A stretch of 64,000 nt of DNA from Vicinamibacterales bacterium (GCA_041659285.1 JBAZYO010000011.1:62001-126000), one strand, 5' to 3'; shown: positions 54,556 to 63,851, counted from the stretch's first letter. Numbers and translations: made by a program. Notes: generated by a model from the sequence alone, not told the origin.

Positions 54556-55544
54556 CGTTCGAGGACCGCGTCGCCGCGATTGCGTCAAAGGGATACACCG
54601 ACCGGCAGGCTCGCTTCCTGGTGACGGTCCTGCTTCACTCAGGCGTGTGCATGGTGCGCCAGTACTGCGAGTTCAGTGGCATCGCCCGCGGCCAGAAGAC
54701 GCAGGATTTCTTCTCTGCACTGCTTACTCGAAAGCACGCCTCATTCACGACCGATCCTTATCGCCGAACGCGGATTTTCCACGTTCAGCACCGGTCCCTA
54801 TATGAGGCGATTGGCCAGGGGAACAATCGCAATCGGAAACCCGTGCCCGTTGGAGCGGCCGTGGAGCGGTTGATGTTGCTCGACGCCGTGCTGGGCAGCC
54901 GCGACCTCGAGTGGCTGGCCACCGAACAAGACAAGCTGGCACATTTCACCCGCATGTTCGGGACGACCATCCGTCGAGAGGAACTGCCTCGGTTGGTCTT
55001 CGGAGAGCCGCCGATGGCCACGACCAGGTATTTCCCAGACAAGCTGCCCATTGGCATCTCGTCGGACGGGCAGTTGAGGGTGTTCACCTTCCTGGTGAAA
55101 GGGACCGATGCGCGGGATTTCCGGACGTTTCTACAGCGCCATGCGGAGCTCTTTCGAGGACTGCCGGCATGGCGCCTGCGCCTGCTGATACCGGCCCACC
55201 TCGCTCACGCTCGCGAGGCCTATCTCTCGACCTTTCAGCAAGAACTGCTGAGCCCGATGCGACTTTCCGCAGCAGCGGACCTGCAGTGGTTCTTCGAGAC
55301 GCAGCGCGCCGGCTCGGACGGCGCGATGGCGGACCAGGAGCGATTCCTCCGCGCCCGCCGGGCCTTTGGGACCCCGCGATTTCGCATGTTGTATCAGCGG
55401 TGGCTGACCGAGGGTAACCGCTGTCTCAGCGATATCTCGTCACCAGTAATCGCGGACGCCATTACTCGCGGCTCTGGAAAGGTTGAGGCGCATGTCCTTC
55501 CACACCCGTACTTCCACCTGCGCACTCTGGTCGGCACCGCATAG
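54552..55544 (+). CDS. Unknown protein of conjugation operon with N-terminal winged helix
   Basis: A 330-residue protein with TTG start overlapping the previous stop. The N-terminus looks like a DNA-binding helix-turn-helix (YTDRQARFLVTVLLHSGVCM; QYCEFSGIARGQKTQDF). The rest is mixed alpha/beta (VERLMLLDAVLGSRDLEWLA; RVFTFLVKGTDARDFRTFLQ). I do not recognise a family; the position suggests DNA processing or regulation of transfer. Confidence 0.6.
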   Translation: MTFEDRVAAIASKGYTDRQARFLVTVLLHSGVCMVRQYCEFSGIARGQKTQDFFSALLTRKHASFTTDPYRRTRIFHVQHRSLYEAIGQGNNRNRKPVPVGAAVERLMLLDAVLGSRDLEWLATEQDKLAHFTRMFGTTIRREELPRLVFGEPPMATTRYFPDKLPIGISSDGQLRVFTFLVKGTDARDFRTFLQRHAELFRGLPAWRLRLLIPAHLAHAREAYLSTFQQELLSPMRLSAAADLQWFFETQRAGSDGAMADQERFLRARRAFGTPRFRMLYQRWLTEGNRCLSDISSPVIADAITRGSGKVEAHVLPHPYFHLRTLVGTA

Positions 55545-56000
55545 CGGGGACGGAAATGGGGGAACGCAGAGGGGAACACAAATCGGAGGAGTATGTTCCC
55601 CCCTCGGCGAGGCTCGGAATCCTGGCTTCCTGCGTCGAAAACCCCTGGTTGACAATCGCGGGCGACGCCTCCAACTCGTTGCGTGGTCCGGACTTGGGCT
55701 TGAGCAGTCGTTGACTGATGGGGCGGCGCTCTATGCCGCCCTCCGCGACCCGAACAGACCGCACTTAGGTGAGTCTGGGCGTGAGCGACCCCCCTCAGAA
55801 GTGGGCTTGGTGGCCCACGGTCCGTCCAAGGGGGGTCGCTCACGCCCAGACGGTGTCGCTAAGGTCCGCGGGAGATTTGTGGCCAGAGGCAGTCGCGGCG
55901 TCGGTCGCGCCTGCCCTCGCCGTTCACTCAGACTGGCGGTCTGTTTCAGGCAGTCGCCTCTGCCCTCTTTGTCGCACCGCCGACGGGAAGGATGATGCCC
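55545..56000. other. Only long gene-free gap in the conjugation operon
   Basis: 456 bp between the unknown winged-helix gene and the small DNA-binding-like gene. It holds GGGGAAC at 55559-55565 and 55571-55577 with the inverse GTTCCCC at 55595-55601, and a very large inverted repeat listed separately. Frames across the gap have no protein-like content. Confidence 0.55.
55764..55863. repeat. Large nested inverted repeat (oriT candidate or palindromic element)
   Basis: Positions 55773-55795 and 55829-55851 are exact 23-bp reverse complements (left arm begins GTCTGGGCGTGAGC). Outside them CTTAG (55764-55768) pairs with CTAAG (55859-55863); inside the 33-bp loop GTGGGC (55801-55806) pairs with GCCCAC (55813-55818). 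Single-stranded DNA here would form a long three-part hairpin. Position in the transfer operon suggests an origin of transfer, but a dispersed palindromic repeat of the genome would look the same. Confidence 0.85.
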
Positions 56001-56285
56001 ATGACACTGATCAAGCCACGCACTCGCGGGAAGCAACTGGTGCGCCACCGGACGCGTCTCGATCAAGAAACCAACGAGACTCTGTACGCCTACGCGCACT
56101 TCATCGGTGAGTCCACCGAGTACGTCCTCAATCAGGTCATCGACACCGTACTCGCCAGGGACAAGGAATACCTGCAGTGGCGTGCGACCCACAGCGAGAC
56201 ATTTGTTCCAAGCGCTTCTGGTGCGCGCGGTTCTCGGGCTCCCGGAGGGCGGCGTCGCTCTCCCGTTGCTGCCGGCGGTGCGTGA
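56001..56285 (+). CDS. Small basic protein, possible relaxosome accessory
   Basis: A 94-residue protein. Residues 1-58 (RTRGKQLVRHRTRLDQETNE; YAYAHFIGESTEYVLNQVID) look like a compact helical or ribbon-helix-helix DNA-binding unit; the C-terminus is arginine/glycine-rich. ATG 56001 has GGAAGG eight bases upstream; ATGs at 55992 and 55995 are too close to that site. It lies between the large inverted repeat and VirD4, as relaxosome accessory proteins often do. Tentative. Confidence 0.55.
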   Translation: MTLIKPRTRGKQLVRHRTRLDQETNETLYAYAHFIGESTEYVLNQVIDTVLARDKEYLQWRATHSETFVPSASGARGSRAPGGRRRSPVAAGGA

Positions 56286-58299
56286 GGATCAATCCAGTGC
56301 TGGCAACGGCGAGCCTGCGACCGTTCCTTGAGTCGAGGGCCCTGATTGCTCTGACCACGGCGGCCCTGGTCGGATCGGCAGGGCTCTACGCGTTTCCTAT
56401 TGATGCTGACGAGCCGTTCCTCGCCGCCATCGCAAGCCGCCGGCCAGATGTCTTGACGGTGATCAGCTACGGATACGCCGTCATGTGGTTCTCGACGCCT
56501 TTCCACTTGGCGTCCCTTGTCTTGTCGCTGATGGCGATCGTCCTTTACCGCAAGCAACCGCGCATACGGTTCCGCGAGTTGCCGCCGTATCCATCTCCCG
56601 AGACTCGGCCAGCCCCATCGCTGGTACTCGGCGAGTCCCACCATCCCACCACCATTGGCCGGGCAGCCGAACCGACGTGGCTGACCATTCCGGAACGCGG
56701 GCTCTACACGGGAACGATGATCGTCGGTGCCATCGGAACCGGGAAGACTTCCGCATGCATGTATCCCTACGTGGACCAGCTTGTCAGGTGGCGCAGCCAG
56801 GACGACGAGCGGAAAATTGGCGGCTTGGTGATGGAGGTCAAGGGCGATTTCTGTCTACAGGTTCGCAGGATGCTGGCGGACTCGGGTCGTGCCGATGACT
56901 ACGTTGAAATCGGGCTGGATACGGGAACTTGCTACAACCCGCTTCACAACGACCTTGACCCGTATGCCGTGGCCTACGCGATTGCTTCCTTGCTGAATAA
57001 CTTGTTCGGAAAGTCGAAGGAGCCGTTCTGGCAACAGGCGTACACCGACCTGCTGAAGTTCGTGATCCTGCTGCGGCGTCTGAGCGACGGCTACACCACC
57101 CTCTCGGATGTCTACCGCTATGTCCTGGACGATTCGCAGATCGACCGCGACATCCGGCGACTGAAGGTAACCCTGTCGGATGTCCCGGAAGTAGTGCTCG
57201 TGCCGACGGTTGAGTATCAACTGCTGGATCTGCAGCGTTCCTGGGCTCATTGGTTCCAGGACGATGCGGAGCATATGGCGCACCCTTACGACGCCGAGCT
57301 CGAGACGTTCCTGGACAGCAAGGGCGCGTCGTATGAAGTGCGAAAGGCCAAAGGCGCCGGCTGGGCCGATCGGAGGCATCAGCTAGAGGCCGTCGAGCGC
57401 TGGTACGTCGGCGGTTGGAGTCGTCTCGACACACGTTTGCGCTCGTCAATCACGGAGGGCATCGTGGTCTTCCTGTCACTGTTCGACGACAACCCCGCGG
57501 TCCACCGGGCCTTCTGTCCCCCGCGCCGCGCCTACTCCGGAACGTTGAGTCCGGGCGAGCCCACACCCTTACCTCACATCGATACGCTCCTCGATGCCGG
57601 TCGCGTGCTGGCTCTGAACTTTCCTGTTGCCGCCAATCCAGGGCTCGCGCGCATCATCGGCGTAATGCTGAAACTGGATTTTCAGCGCGCCGTCCTTCAG
57701 CGCATACCGAAGATAAGCTCACAACCGGATAAGGCCTGGCGAGACCTGATGTTCGTTTGCGACGAATACCATGCCTTCGCGACGGTTGGGAGACCGATCC
57801 TACCGGCGACGAGCGCACTTTCGCGCTCTCCAGGCAGGCGAGATTGATTCCGATCGTTGCCACACAGAGCATCAGCTCACTGCGGTCAGTCCTTCCCGGA
57901 GACGAGAGCTGGAGAACCCTGCTGCAGTGCTTCCGCAACAAAGTGTTTCTCGCCACCAGCGATGAGTTCACGGCTCGCAATGCCGCGGACCTGTGCGGGC
58001 GGCATGACAAGCTCAAGGCGCAATACAGCCTCTCCGAATCCGGTCGCGAGGCTCACATTTCGCTCCTAACGGGTCGGGCCGCCGCGAACAAGCATTCGAT
58101 CACCGCGACGAAGAGCTATGCACCAACCCACGAACATATCTTTGCCCCGCGGGTCTTCACCCAGTTGCAGAATGCGCAGGCCATCGTCCTGCCGTACGAC
58201 GGCGTCAATCCCTTACCCCCGCAGTTCTGCTATCTGAAACCGCACTACCTGGACGTGCAAACCAGCTACTTCGATCACCTCGAACGAGGCGTCCTGTGA
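56282..58299 (+). CDS. VirD4/TraG-type coupling protein, frameshifted
   Basis: The coupling ATPase, read from a GTG overlapping the previous stop. Membrane helices at about 19-37 and 60-88, Walker A GAIGTGKTS (about 149-157), a long middle domain and Walker B LMFVCDEYHAF (about 490). The frame breaks at about 57793 and stops at 57847. The rest of the protein (ETDPTGDERTFALSRQARLI; VATQSISSLRS; up to HLERGVL) continues in the +1-shifted frame to 58299. Adding one G to the GGG at 57791-57793 would restore VGETDP. Real mutation or homopolymer sequencing error. Confidence 0.88.
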
Positions 58300-59273
58300 G
58301 CAGCTTGGACCGGATACTGCCATTTCTCCGGCCGATCGAGGATCTTCTGCGGGATCCGACGGTTACGGAGGTAATGGTGAACCGTGGCGGCCGGCAGATC
58401 TTCGTCGAGCGCAACGGCGCCATCGAGGCGGTCGCCGATCGCAATTTGGATTCCCGCAGCCTCACCGTAGCGATTAAGAACATCGCCAGGGCCTGCGGCG
58501 ATGAGATCTCGGAGGCGCAACCCTCGCTCGATGCGCGACTGGAGGATGGCTCGCGCGTAGCAGCAATGTTTCCGCCGTGTTCGGTCGATGGACCGACACT
58601 CACGGTGCGGAAGTTCACCCACCACTACTCACTTGACGAACTCGTCCAATCTGGAACGTTAACTGGCGCCCTGGCGAAGACTCTGGTGGATGCTGTCGGC
58701 ACGCGCAAGAACATCCTGATATCCGGCGGCACCGGCACGGGAAAGACTACGCTTCTCAACGCGCTCGCGGCGACCATCCCGGCAACCGATCGGATCGTGC
58801 TGATCGAGGAGACCTCGGAAATCCTGATCGACAAGCCGAACCTGGTTCGATTTGAGGCCCGTCGCCTGCAGCAACCACTCGGACAGGAAGCGCCGCTGCC
58901 GGCGGTGACGATTGCCGACCTGCTGCGAGCCACGTTGCGTCACAGGCCCGACCGAATCCTTGTCGGTGAGGTTCGTGGTGCGGAAGCATTTGACCTCCTG
59001 CAGGCGCTCAATACCGGCCATCAGGGCGCCATCAGCACAATCCACGCAAACTCCGCCGCGCAAGCCCTCGCGCGCCTGGCCCATTGCGTGGTCGCGGCGA
59101 ACGTCGGCTTACCGCACCACAGCACCCGCGAGGCCATCGCGCTGGCGATCGACCTGGTCGTCCACATCGACCGTCAAGCCGGGCAACGGATTGTTACGGA
59201 AGCGCTGCAGGTCTCTGGCTACTGCACCGCAACGGATCAGTTTGAGCTTAGTTTTCTGCACGCGTTGACCTGA
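58296..59273 (+). CDS. VirB11/TrbB family secretion ATPase
   Basis: A 325-residue hexameric-type ATPase: N-domain with DPTVTEVMVNRGGRQIFVER, Walker A SGGTGTGKTTLLNAL (about 141-155), Asp/His boxes IEETSEIL and RHRPDRILVGEVRGAEAFDL, and GHQGAISTIHANSA near residue 245. GTG start overlaps the VirD4 stop. Last gene of the operon; ends 19 bp from the convergent permease gene. Confidence 0.93.
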   Translation: MSSLDRILPFLRPIEDLLRDPTVTEVMVNRGGRQIFVERNGAIEAVADRNLDSRSLTVAIKNIARACGDEISEAQPSLDARLEDGSRVAAMFPPCSVDGPTLTVRKFTHHYSLDELVQSGTLTGALAKTLVDAVGTRKNILISGGTGTGKTTLLNALAATIPATDRIVLIEETSEILIDKPNLVRFEARRLQQPLGQEAPLPAVTIADLLRATLRHRPDRILVGEVRGAEAFDLLQALNTGHQGAISTIHANSAAQALARLAHCVVAANVGLPHHSTREAIALAIDLVVHIDRQAGQRIVTEALQVSGYCTATDQFELSFLHALT

Positions 59274-59292
59274 GCCCGTGAAGCTCCGTTCG

Positions 59293-61944
59293 CTACTCGA
59301 TCCGCAGGGCCCGCAAGGGATCCGCTCGGCTCGCCCTGAGTGCCGGCCTTACGCTGGCCAGACCCAAAGCGATCGAAAGCAGGACAGCCGCTGACGCAAC
59401 TACCACCGGGTCAAGTGGAGAGACGTCGCCGACGACAGCGATGACTACACGGGACATCCCAGCCATGGCCGCCAATCCCAGAACGACGCCAACTGTCGCA
59501 CAGACGACCGTTTCTCGCAGCAGGGGGTAGACAAGCGAGGCCCGGGTGGCGCCAAGCGCCACCCGAATCGCCGTCTCTCGCACCCGTCGGCTGGCCGCAT
59601 ATGCTACCAAGCCATACACGCCGGTACACGCAATCAGAAGGGCCGCAATCGCGAAGACACCAATCGCGTAGGCCATCGCGCGCGTCCCGCCGATGTCATC
59701 TGAGACGAGTTGCGTCATTGGCATGAATCGCACAAATGCGACCGACGGGTCGGTCGCCCGGACCGCTGTCTCGACTTTTCGGTCGAGGTCGGGGATGAAT
59801 GATGCAGTGCGGACCATCCAAGCGACGGGAAAGGCCCGGTTGGATATCGCCATCACCGGCGATGGCACTTGGGCCCAAGGGACGTAGACAACGGGCGGCG
59901 CGTCGGCACCCAGCGCGCTGGTGCCTCTAGTCCAGCCCGCACCCGGCCTAGTTCTCACATCGTTTACGACACCCACAATCTCTCTTGGCACATCCCCCAC
60001 TTGCGGCACCGAGGAGAGCGTGCGACCGAGGACGTTCGCCCCGCCAAAATAGATTCGCGCGAAGGTCTCATTTACGATTGCGACCCCGGGCGCGCCGGGC
60101 CGGTCCTTGTCTTCGAACGCGCGTCCTTGGCGGACTGCAATGCGCAAGAGTTCGAAGTACTCGGGCGTAACGTAACGCCAGTCCACACTTCTCGTCTCCG
60201 CGATCTGCGCACCAGCCGGCGCCAAAAGGGGCATGTTTAGGCCGCGCTCGATCGGAGCATTGTTCGCCAATGCGACCGACAGCACGCCTGGCACCTCACG
60301 CACCCGACCGAGGGCAAGTTCGACGAATCGGTCCATTTGTTCCGGACTTTCGAAGGACTTCCCTTGCATCGCCATCTTGCCGACCGTGACGTTCCCAGGA
60401 TTGAAACCGAGATCGGCCTGATACATCCTGGCGATCGTGCTCACCAGAATGCCTGCAAGCACAAGGAGAGCCATCGTGGCTGCTAGCTGGCCGGTCAAAA
60501 GTCCGCGACGCCACCATCCTCCGGTCCGTGAGTTACTTTGTCGCGCTCCGTCGGAGAGTGCGCTGCGCAAGTCCACTCGCTGCGCGGCCAGAGCAGGAGC
60601 GAGACCAAACAGCACAGCGATGGCTCCAGTGGCGGCGACGGCAAATGCGAGCACCCGAGCGTCAACCTTTAGGGTTCGCCCAACGAGAAGCTCGGGTGGC
60701 GTCAATTGACCGAGTAGGGGCAGGCCAACTACGGCGACCGCAACGCCTGATGCGCCTCCGATCGCTGCGAGCACTAGCGCCTCCGTCAGCAACTGCTGGA
60801 TTATCCGTCCGCGCCCACCCCCAAGAGCCATTCGTGTGGCAATCTCGTGTCGCCGCGCCATCGTTCTCAGAAGTTGCAAACCGGCTAGATTGGCGCACGC
60901 CACCATGACTACCGCTCCGACAGCTACAGAAAGCAGGAGCATCAAGACGAGGGGCTCGCGACCAATGAGTTGGTGCAACGGTAGCCATAGCAAGCTGCGA
61001 ATTCGCGCGTGCGCGCGTTCAGGCTGAGTCAGGAGAAGATCGGCCTTCACCAGATCTAGCGCACTGGCTGCCTGATGTAGCGTAGCGCTCGGCTGAAGGC
61101 GGGCCAGCAACACATAGTTCACCGAGTTGTCTTGATTCGATAGACGCAAGGGCGTCCAAACATCGGCAGGAGGAATTGACTGGAAGCCTTCGGGCATCAC
61201 GCCAATAACTTCATGTGGTGTTCCGCCGAGTGTCACCACTAGTCCGACGGCATCGCGCCGCTGACCGAACGCCCGGCGCCATATGTCGTGGCTCACGACC
61301 ACGGCGTTTGGTCCTCCCGTCGTATCCTCGACCGCCACAAATCCACGGCCAATCGCAGGTGCGACCCCCACTACCTCGAAGAACGACTGTGACACTCGAA
61401 GGCTCTGGACATACTCGGCGTGGTCACCAATGCCCAGATTCCAGCCAGAGCCACCGCGTTGCGCCGAAACCATCGCAAACGATTTCGAGCGCTCTAATGC
61501 GGCGTGAAAGGTGACGCCGTCGACCGAACCGCCATCTGGCGTCGCTAGGGCAAGGACACGATCGACACCGGGGTATGGCAACGGCACGAACCACACGGCG
61601 TTAACGAAACTGAATACTACGGTGAGCACACCGACGCCGAGACCAGACATGGCGATCGCGGTAAACGCAAAAGTCGGCGCGTGCCTGATCTGACGGACCG
61701 CAAACCGGATGTCTTGCCAATAGTGGTCGAGGCGCGGCGCAATCCAGACGGCCCGCGCGTCCTCCATCGCATGCAGCTCATTTCCCAGTGCGCGTCCGGC
61801 CTGAACATGAGCATCTTCGGCAGACGAGCCAGACCGCGCAAGGTCATCCTCTGCCATCGCCCGATGAGTTCGTAATTCTTCGGCAAGATCTTCGGCGTGC
61901 CGTCGATTTCGGAGCCGTGCCACTAGTCGTCGCAAGATGGGCAT
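59293..61944 (-). CDS. ADOP-type ABC transporter permease
   Basis: An 883-residue permease with an N-domain (RHAEDLAEELRTHRAMAEDD; AGRALGNELHAMEDARAVW), first membrane segment after RQIRHAPTFAFTAIAM, FtsX loops MARRHEIATRMALGGGRGRI and ASRRVRETAIRVALGATRAS, and tail RADPLRALRIE. It starts six bases after the PadR stop. Its converging meeting with VirB11 marks the right border of the conjugation operon. Confidence 0.92.
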   Translation of the reverse strand: MPILRRLVARLRNRRHAEDLAEELRTHRAMAEDDLARSGSSAEDAHVQAGRALGNELHAMEDARAVWIAPRLDHYWQDIRFAVRQIRHAPTFAFTAIAMSGLGVGVLTVVFSFVNAVWFVPLPYPGVDRVLALATPDGGSVDGVTFHAALERSKSFAMVSAQRGGSGWNLGIGDHAEYVQSLRVSQSFFEVVGVAPAIGRGFVAVEDTTGGPNAVVVSHDIWRRAFGQRRDAVGLVVTLGGTPHEVIGVMPEGFQSIPPADVWTPLRLSNQDNSVNYVLLARLQPSATLHQAASALDLVKADLLLTQPERAHARIRSLLWLPLHQLIGREPLVLMLLLSVAVGAVVMVACANLAGLQLLRTMARRHEIATRMALGGGRGRIIQQLLTEALVLAAIGGASGVAVAVVGLPLLGQLTPPELLVGRTLKVDARVLAFAVAATGAIAVLFGLAPALAAQRVDLRSALSDGARQSNSRTGGWWRRGLLTGQLAATMALLVLAGILVSTIARMYQADLGFNPGNVTVGKMAMQGKSFESPEQMDRFVELALGRVREVPGVLSVALANNAPIERGLNMPLLAPAGAQIAETRSVDWRYVTPEYFELLRIAVRQGRAFEDKDRPGAPGVAIVNETFARIYFGGANVLGRTLSSVPQVGDVPREIVGVVNDVRTRPGAGWTRGTSALGADAPPVVYVPWAQVPSPVMAISNRAFPVAWMVRTASFIPDLDRKVETAVRATDPSVAFVRFMPMTQLVSDDIGGTRAMAYAIGVFAIAALLIACTGVYGLVAYAASRRVRETAIRVALGATRASLVYPLLRETVVCATVGVVLGLAAMAGMSRVVIAVVGDVSPLDPVVVASAAVLLSIALGLASVRPALRASRADPLRALRIE

Positions 61945-61950
61945 GTAACC

Positions 61951-62283
61951 TCAGGCTTGAACAAGGACCCTGCGAATCGCAGCATCCATGCGATCATAGG
62001 ATGCCAGCTCGGCGGCCAGTCGCTTCCGGCCTGGCTTCGTGACCGTGTAATAGCGCGCACGTCTGTTGCGATCGGACACAGCCCATTCCGCCTCGACATC
62101 ACCATTCAGGAGTAGTCGTCGTAAGGCGGGGTACAGAGAGCTCTCTCCAACGGCGAGGACGTCACTTGAGATGATCTTTAGGCGTTGCGCGATGCCGTAC
62201 CCATGGAGTGGTTCCGTCGCCAGCACGCGAAGGATGAGCATGTCCAGAGTGCCCGGCAGGAGTCCGTCAGGAACACGTCCCAT
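61951..62283 (-). CDS. PadR family transcriptional regulator (acidobacterial type)
   Basis: A 110-residue regulator: LLPGTLDMLILRVLATEPLH, GESSLYPALRRLLLNGDV, DRNRRARYYTVTKPGRKRL. GGGAG lies upstream of the ATG, and a palindrome with 7-bp arms begins ten bases before the start codon. Two-gene unit with the permease at 59293. Confidence 0.92.
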   Translation of the reverse strand: MGRVPDGLLPGTLDMLILRVLATEPLHGYGIAQRLKIISSDVLAVGESSLYPALRRLLLNGDVEAEWAVSDRNRRARYYTVTKPGRKRLAAELASYDRMDAAIRRVLVQA

Positions 62284-62293
62284 AGTCCACTCC

Positions 62294-62308
62294 CATCGAT
62301 AATCGATG
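62294..62308. promoter_or_regulatory. Palindrome, likely PadR operator
   Basis: CATCGATAATCGATG is a perfect palindrome with 7-bp arms around one base, ten bases upstream of the PadR ATG at 62283. It touches the ribosome-binding region. Binding is inferred from position and from similar sites before other regulators here. Confidence 0.5.
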
Positions 62309-62422
62309 TATTATGCGCGGCTCGGAATTCTGGTCAATAGAAATCTTGAGCCCAACGGATCAGTTTGAACTCGAGTCGCATTGGGTGTCTGATAGTAGAC
62401 CTCCCCAAGAGAGCGAGGACTC

Positions 62423-62902
62423 ATGAGTGCGAGGGCCTGGCTAGCGCCACTTTTGCTTCTCGGTTTGGCTGCGTGTGGTGGAGGTTCAACGAGTCCCACG
62501 GGTCCATCAGCTCCCACATCGTTCTTGACGGGGACGTGGCGCGGGACGCTGGTTCTTCAGGTGAACCCTGGCGATCCGCAGGCGCCCCCTCCAACCAGTG
62601 GCGCGATGGAGTGGACCTTTGAGGCGCTACCGGAGACAAATCTGCAGTCATTCCGCGCGTCCGTGCGATCAGATCATCCGTGGCTGACCATGACAACGAC
62701 CGGTACGACTGCGATCACACCCGGGAACACCGCACCGGCTCAGATCAGCTCCCAAGGCGAGTTCACGTCGCCACGCGGGTGCCGAGGCACGTTTGGAAGC
62801 GTCGGACGCGCCGAAACCAGGCAGATTGAGGCTGACTTCACAGGCACGGATTGCGCGGCCGCGACCTTTGCTGGTCGAGTTGTCCTCGTGAAATCAGACT
62901 AA
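62423..62902 (+). CDS. Hypothetical lipoprotein
   Basis: A 159-residue protein with a clear lipoprotein signal (APLLLLGLAA then Cys18, followed by a GGGSTSPTGPS linker). The mature part is small and beta-rich (FLTGTWRGTLVLQV; CRGTFGSVGRAETRQIEADF) with two late cysteines. GAGGAC stands before the ATG. No family identified. Confidence 0.7.
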   Translation: MSARAWLAPLLLLGLAACGGGSTSPTGPSAPTSFLTGTWRGTLVLQVNPGDPQAPPPTSGAMEWTFEALPETNLQSFRASVRSDHPWLTMTTTGTTAITPGNTAPAQISSQGEFTSPRGCRGTFGSVGRAETRQIEADFTGTDCAAATFAGRVVLVKSD

Positions 62903-62906
62903 GGCG

Positions 62907-63125
62907 CTACTGGTGGTCGGTCCAGAAGCCGTGCAGGTCTGACTTCACTGACTGATACCGGTCGGCGCCGCCCTTAACCTTCGGCAACAGGTCGGGCCGG
63001 TTCGTTTGAAGCCACATCGCGAACTGCAAAACCTGATTGCCGGTCCGCTTCGCCTCATCAGGAAACTGCTGGAACCATAGCTTCCGCAGTTCGCCCCGCC
63101 TATTCGCGTTGTCCACCATCGTCAT
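62907..63125 (-). CDS. Small hypothetical protein (second of pair)
   Basis: A 72-residue protein (RRGELRKLWFQQFPDEAKRT; QVLQFAMWLQTNRPDLLPKV; SVKSDLHGFWTDHQ). ATG 63125 overlaps the stop of the preceding gene in an ATGA, so the two are translationally coupled. The longer frame to 63194 is rejected for that reason. Function unknown. Confidence 0.65.
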   Translation of the reverse strand: MTMVDNANRRGELRKLWFQQFPDEAKRTGNQVLQFAMWLQTNRPDLLPKVKGGADRYQSVKSDLHGFWTDHQ

Positions 63126-63409
63126 CCCACCATTGCCTTCAGCTTTTCCCGCCTCATTCGTTCCCGCGGGTCTTGGACACTTCCATTCAGCCACTGTTTC
63201 AACTGTCCAATTGAGACCTGGTGAGTCACGACCGGCTCTCGGACTTCAATTTCAAACACGTTGGAAACGAAATTGGTGAATCCATCCTTCTTGAAGGCGT
63301 GGACGGCAATGGCTGCCGCCTCGTATAGCGTCTCGGCCGTCACCTGGACGCTTCTTTTCACTCCATCTGGGTCGGTCATCATGACCCTACAGTCCTTGTT
63401 GTACGCCAT
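63122..63409 (-). CDS. Small hypothetical protein (first of pair)
   Basis: A 95-residue protein starting MAYNKDCRVMMTDPDGVKRS, with a beta-rich first half, the helix TLYEAAAIAVHAFKKDG, and a basic C-terminus. Similar short proteins with this opening are familiar from Acidobacteria, without assigned function. ATG 63409 was preferred; the frame upstream to 63730 runs antisense through the secreted-protein gene at 63567. Coupled to the following gene by overlap. Confidence 0.65.
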   Translation of the reverse strand: MAYNKDCRVMMTDPDGVKRSVQVTAETLYEAAAIAVHAFKKDGFTNFVSNVFEIEVREPVVTHQVSIGQLKQWLNGSVQDPRERMRREKLKAMVG

Positions 63410-63566
63410 TTGCCGTCGCCGTTCTGGATTATAGCGAACATATGACGAAACAAAGGATTCCCGGGCAATTCGGCCTTTGCCACACCCACCACTGGACAAA
63501 CGCAGCCGACTCTCCCAAACTAGCCACAATTGAACTTGAGTCAGTCCTTCAAGGAAGGGGTTAGGG

Positions 63567-63851
63567 ATGAAACCGACACTGCGAATCCTTCTCGTTTCGG
63601 GTCTCATGCTGCTCGCTGGTTGGACGGTCGGCCGCGCACAAACCAGTTCCCCAGATTTTGAGTTTGTTGTTACGACTGCCTCCACCGAGACTGGCATTGA
63701 CACCTCCGTAAAGTGTGTGAAGGGCTGCAAGCTATCGTGGGTTCAGCGTGGCGTGAATCCGCGAGCGGCGCAACTCGCTAGCTTTGACTTCTCGTGCAAG
63801 GGCGGTACGCATTGCCCATCTGGCGTAATCGGCGGCTGGATTCAAAAGTAA
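63567..63851 (+). CDS. Small secreted protein, unknown function
   Basis: A 94-residue precursor with a signal peptide (LRILLVSGLMLLAGWTVG, ending GRAQ) and a short mature part with four cysteines (KCVKGCKLSW; FSCKGGTHCPSG) that could form two disulphides. AAGGAAGGGG precedes the ATG. No family recognised. The remaining 149 bp of the window show no supportable gene. Confidence 0.65.
   Translation: MKPTLRILLVSGLMLLAGWTVGRAQTSSPDFEFVVTTASTETGIDTSVKCVKGCKLSWVQRGVNPRAAQLASFDFSCKGGTHCPSGVIGGWIQK

Noticed and set aside
56177..56281. N-terminal extension of VirD4
   Set aside because: It overlaps the small basic protein gene; the GTG overlapping that gene's stop fits the operon style.
57788..57847. 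Programmed ribosomal frameshift in VirD4
   Set aside because: No slippery heptamer with a downstream structure was evident, and VirD4 proteins are not known to need one; mutation or sequencing error is simpler.
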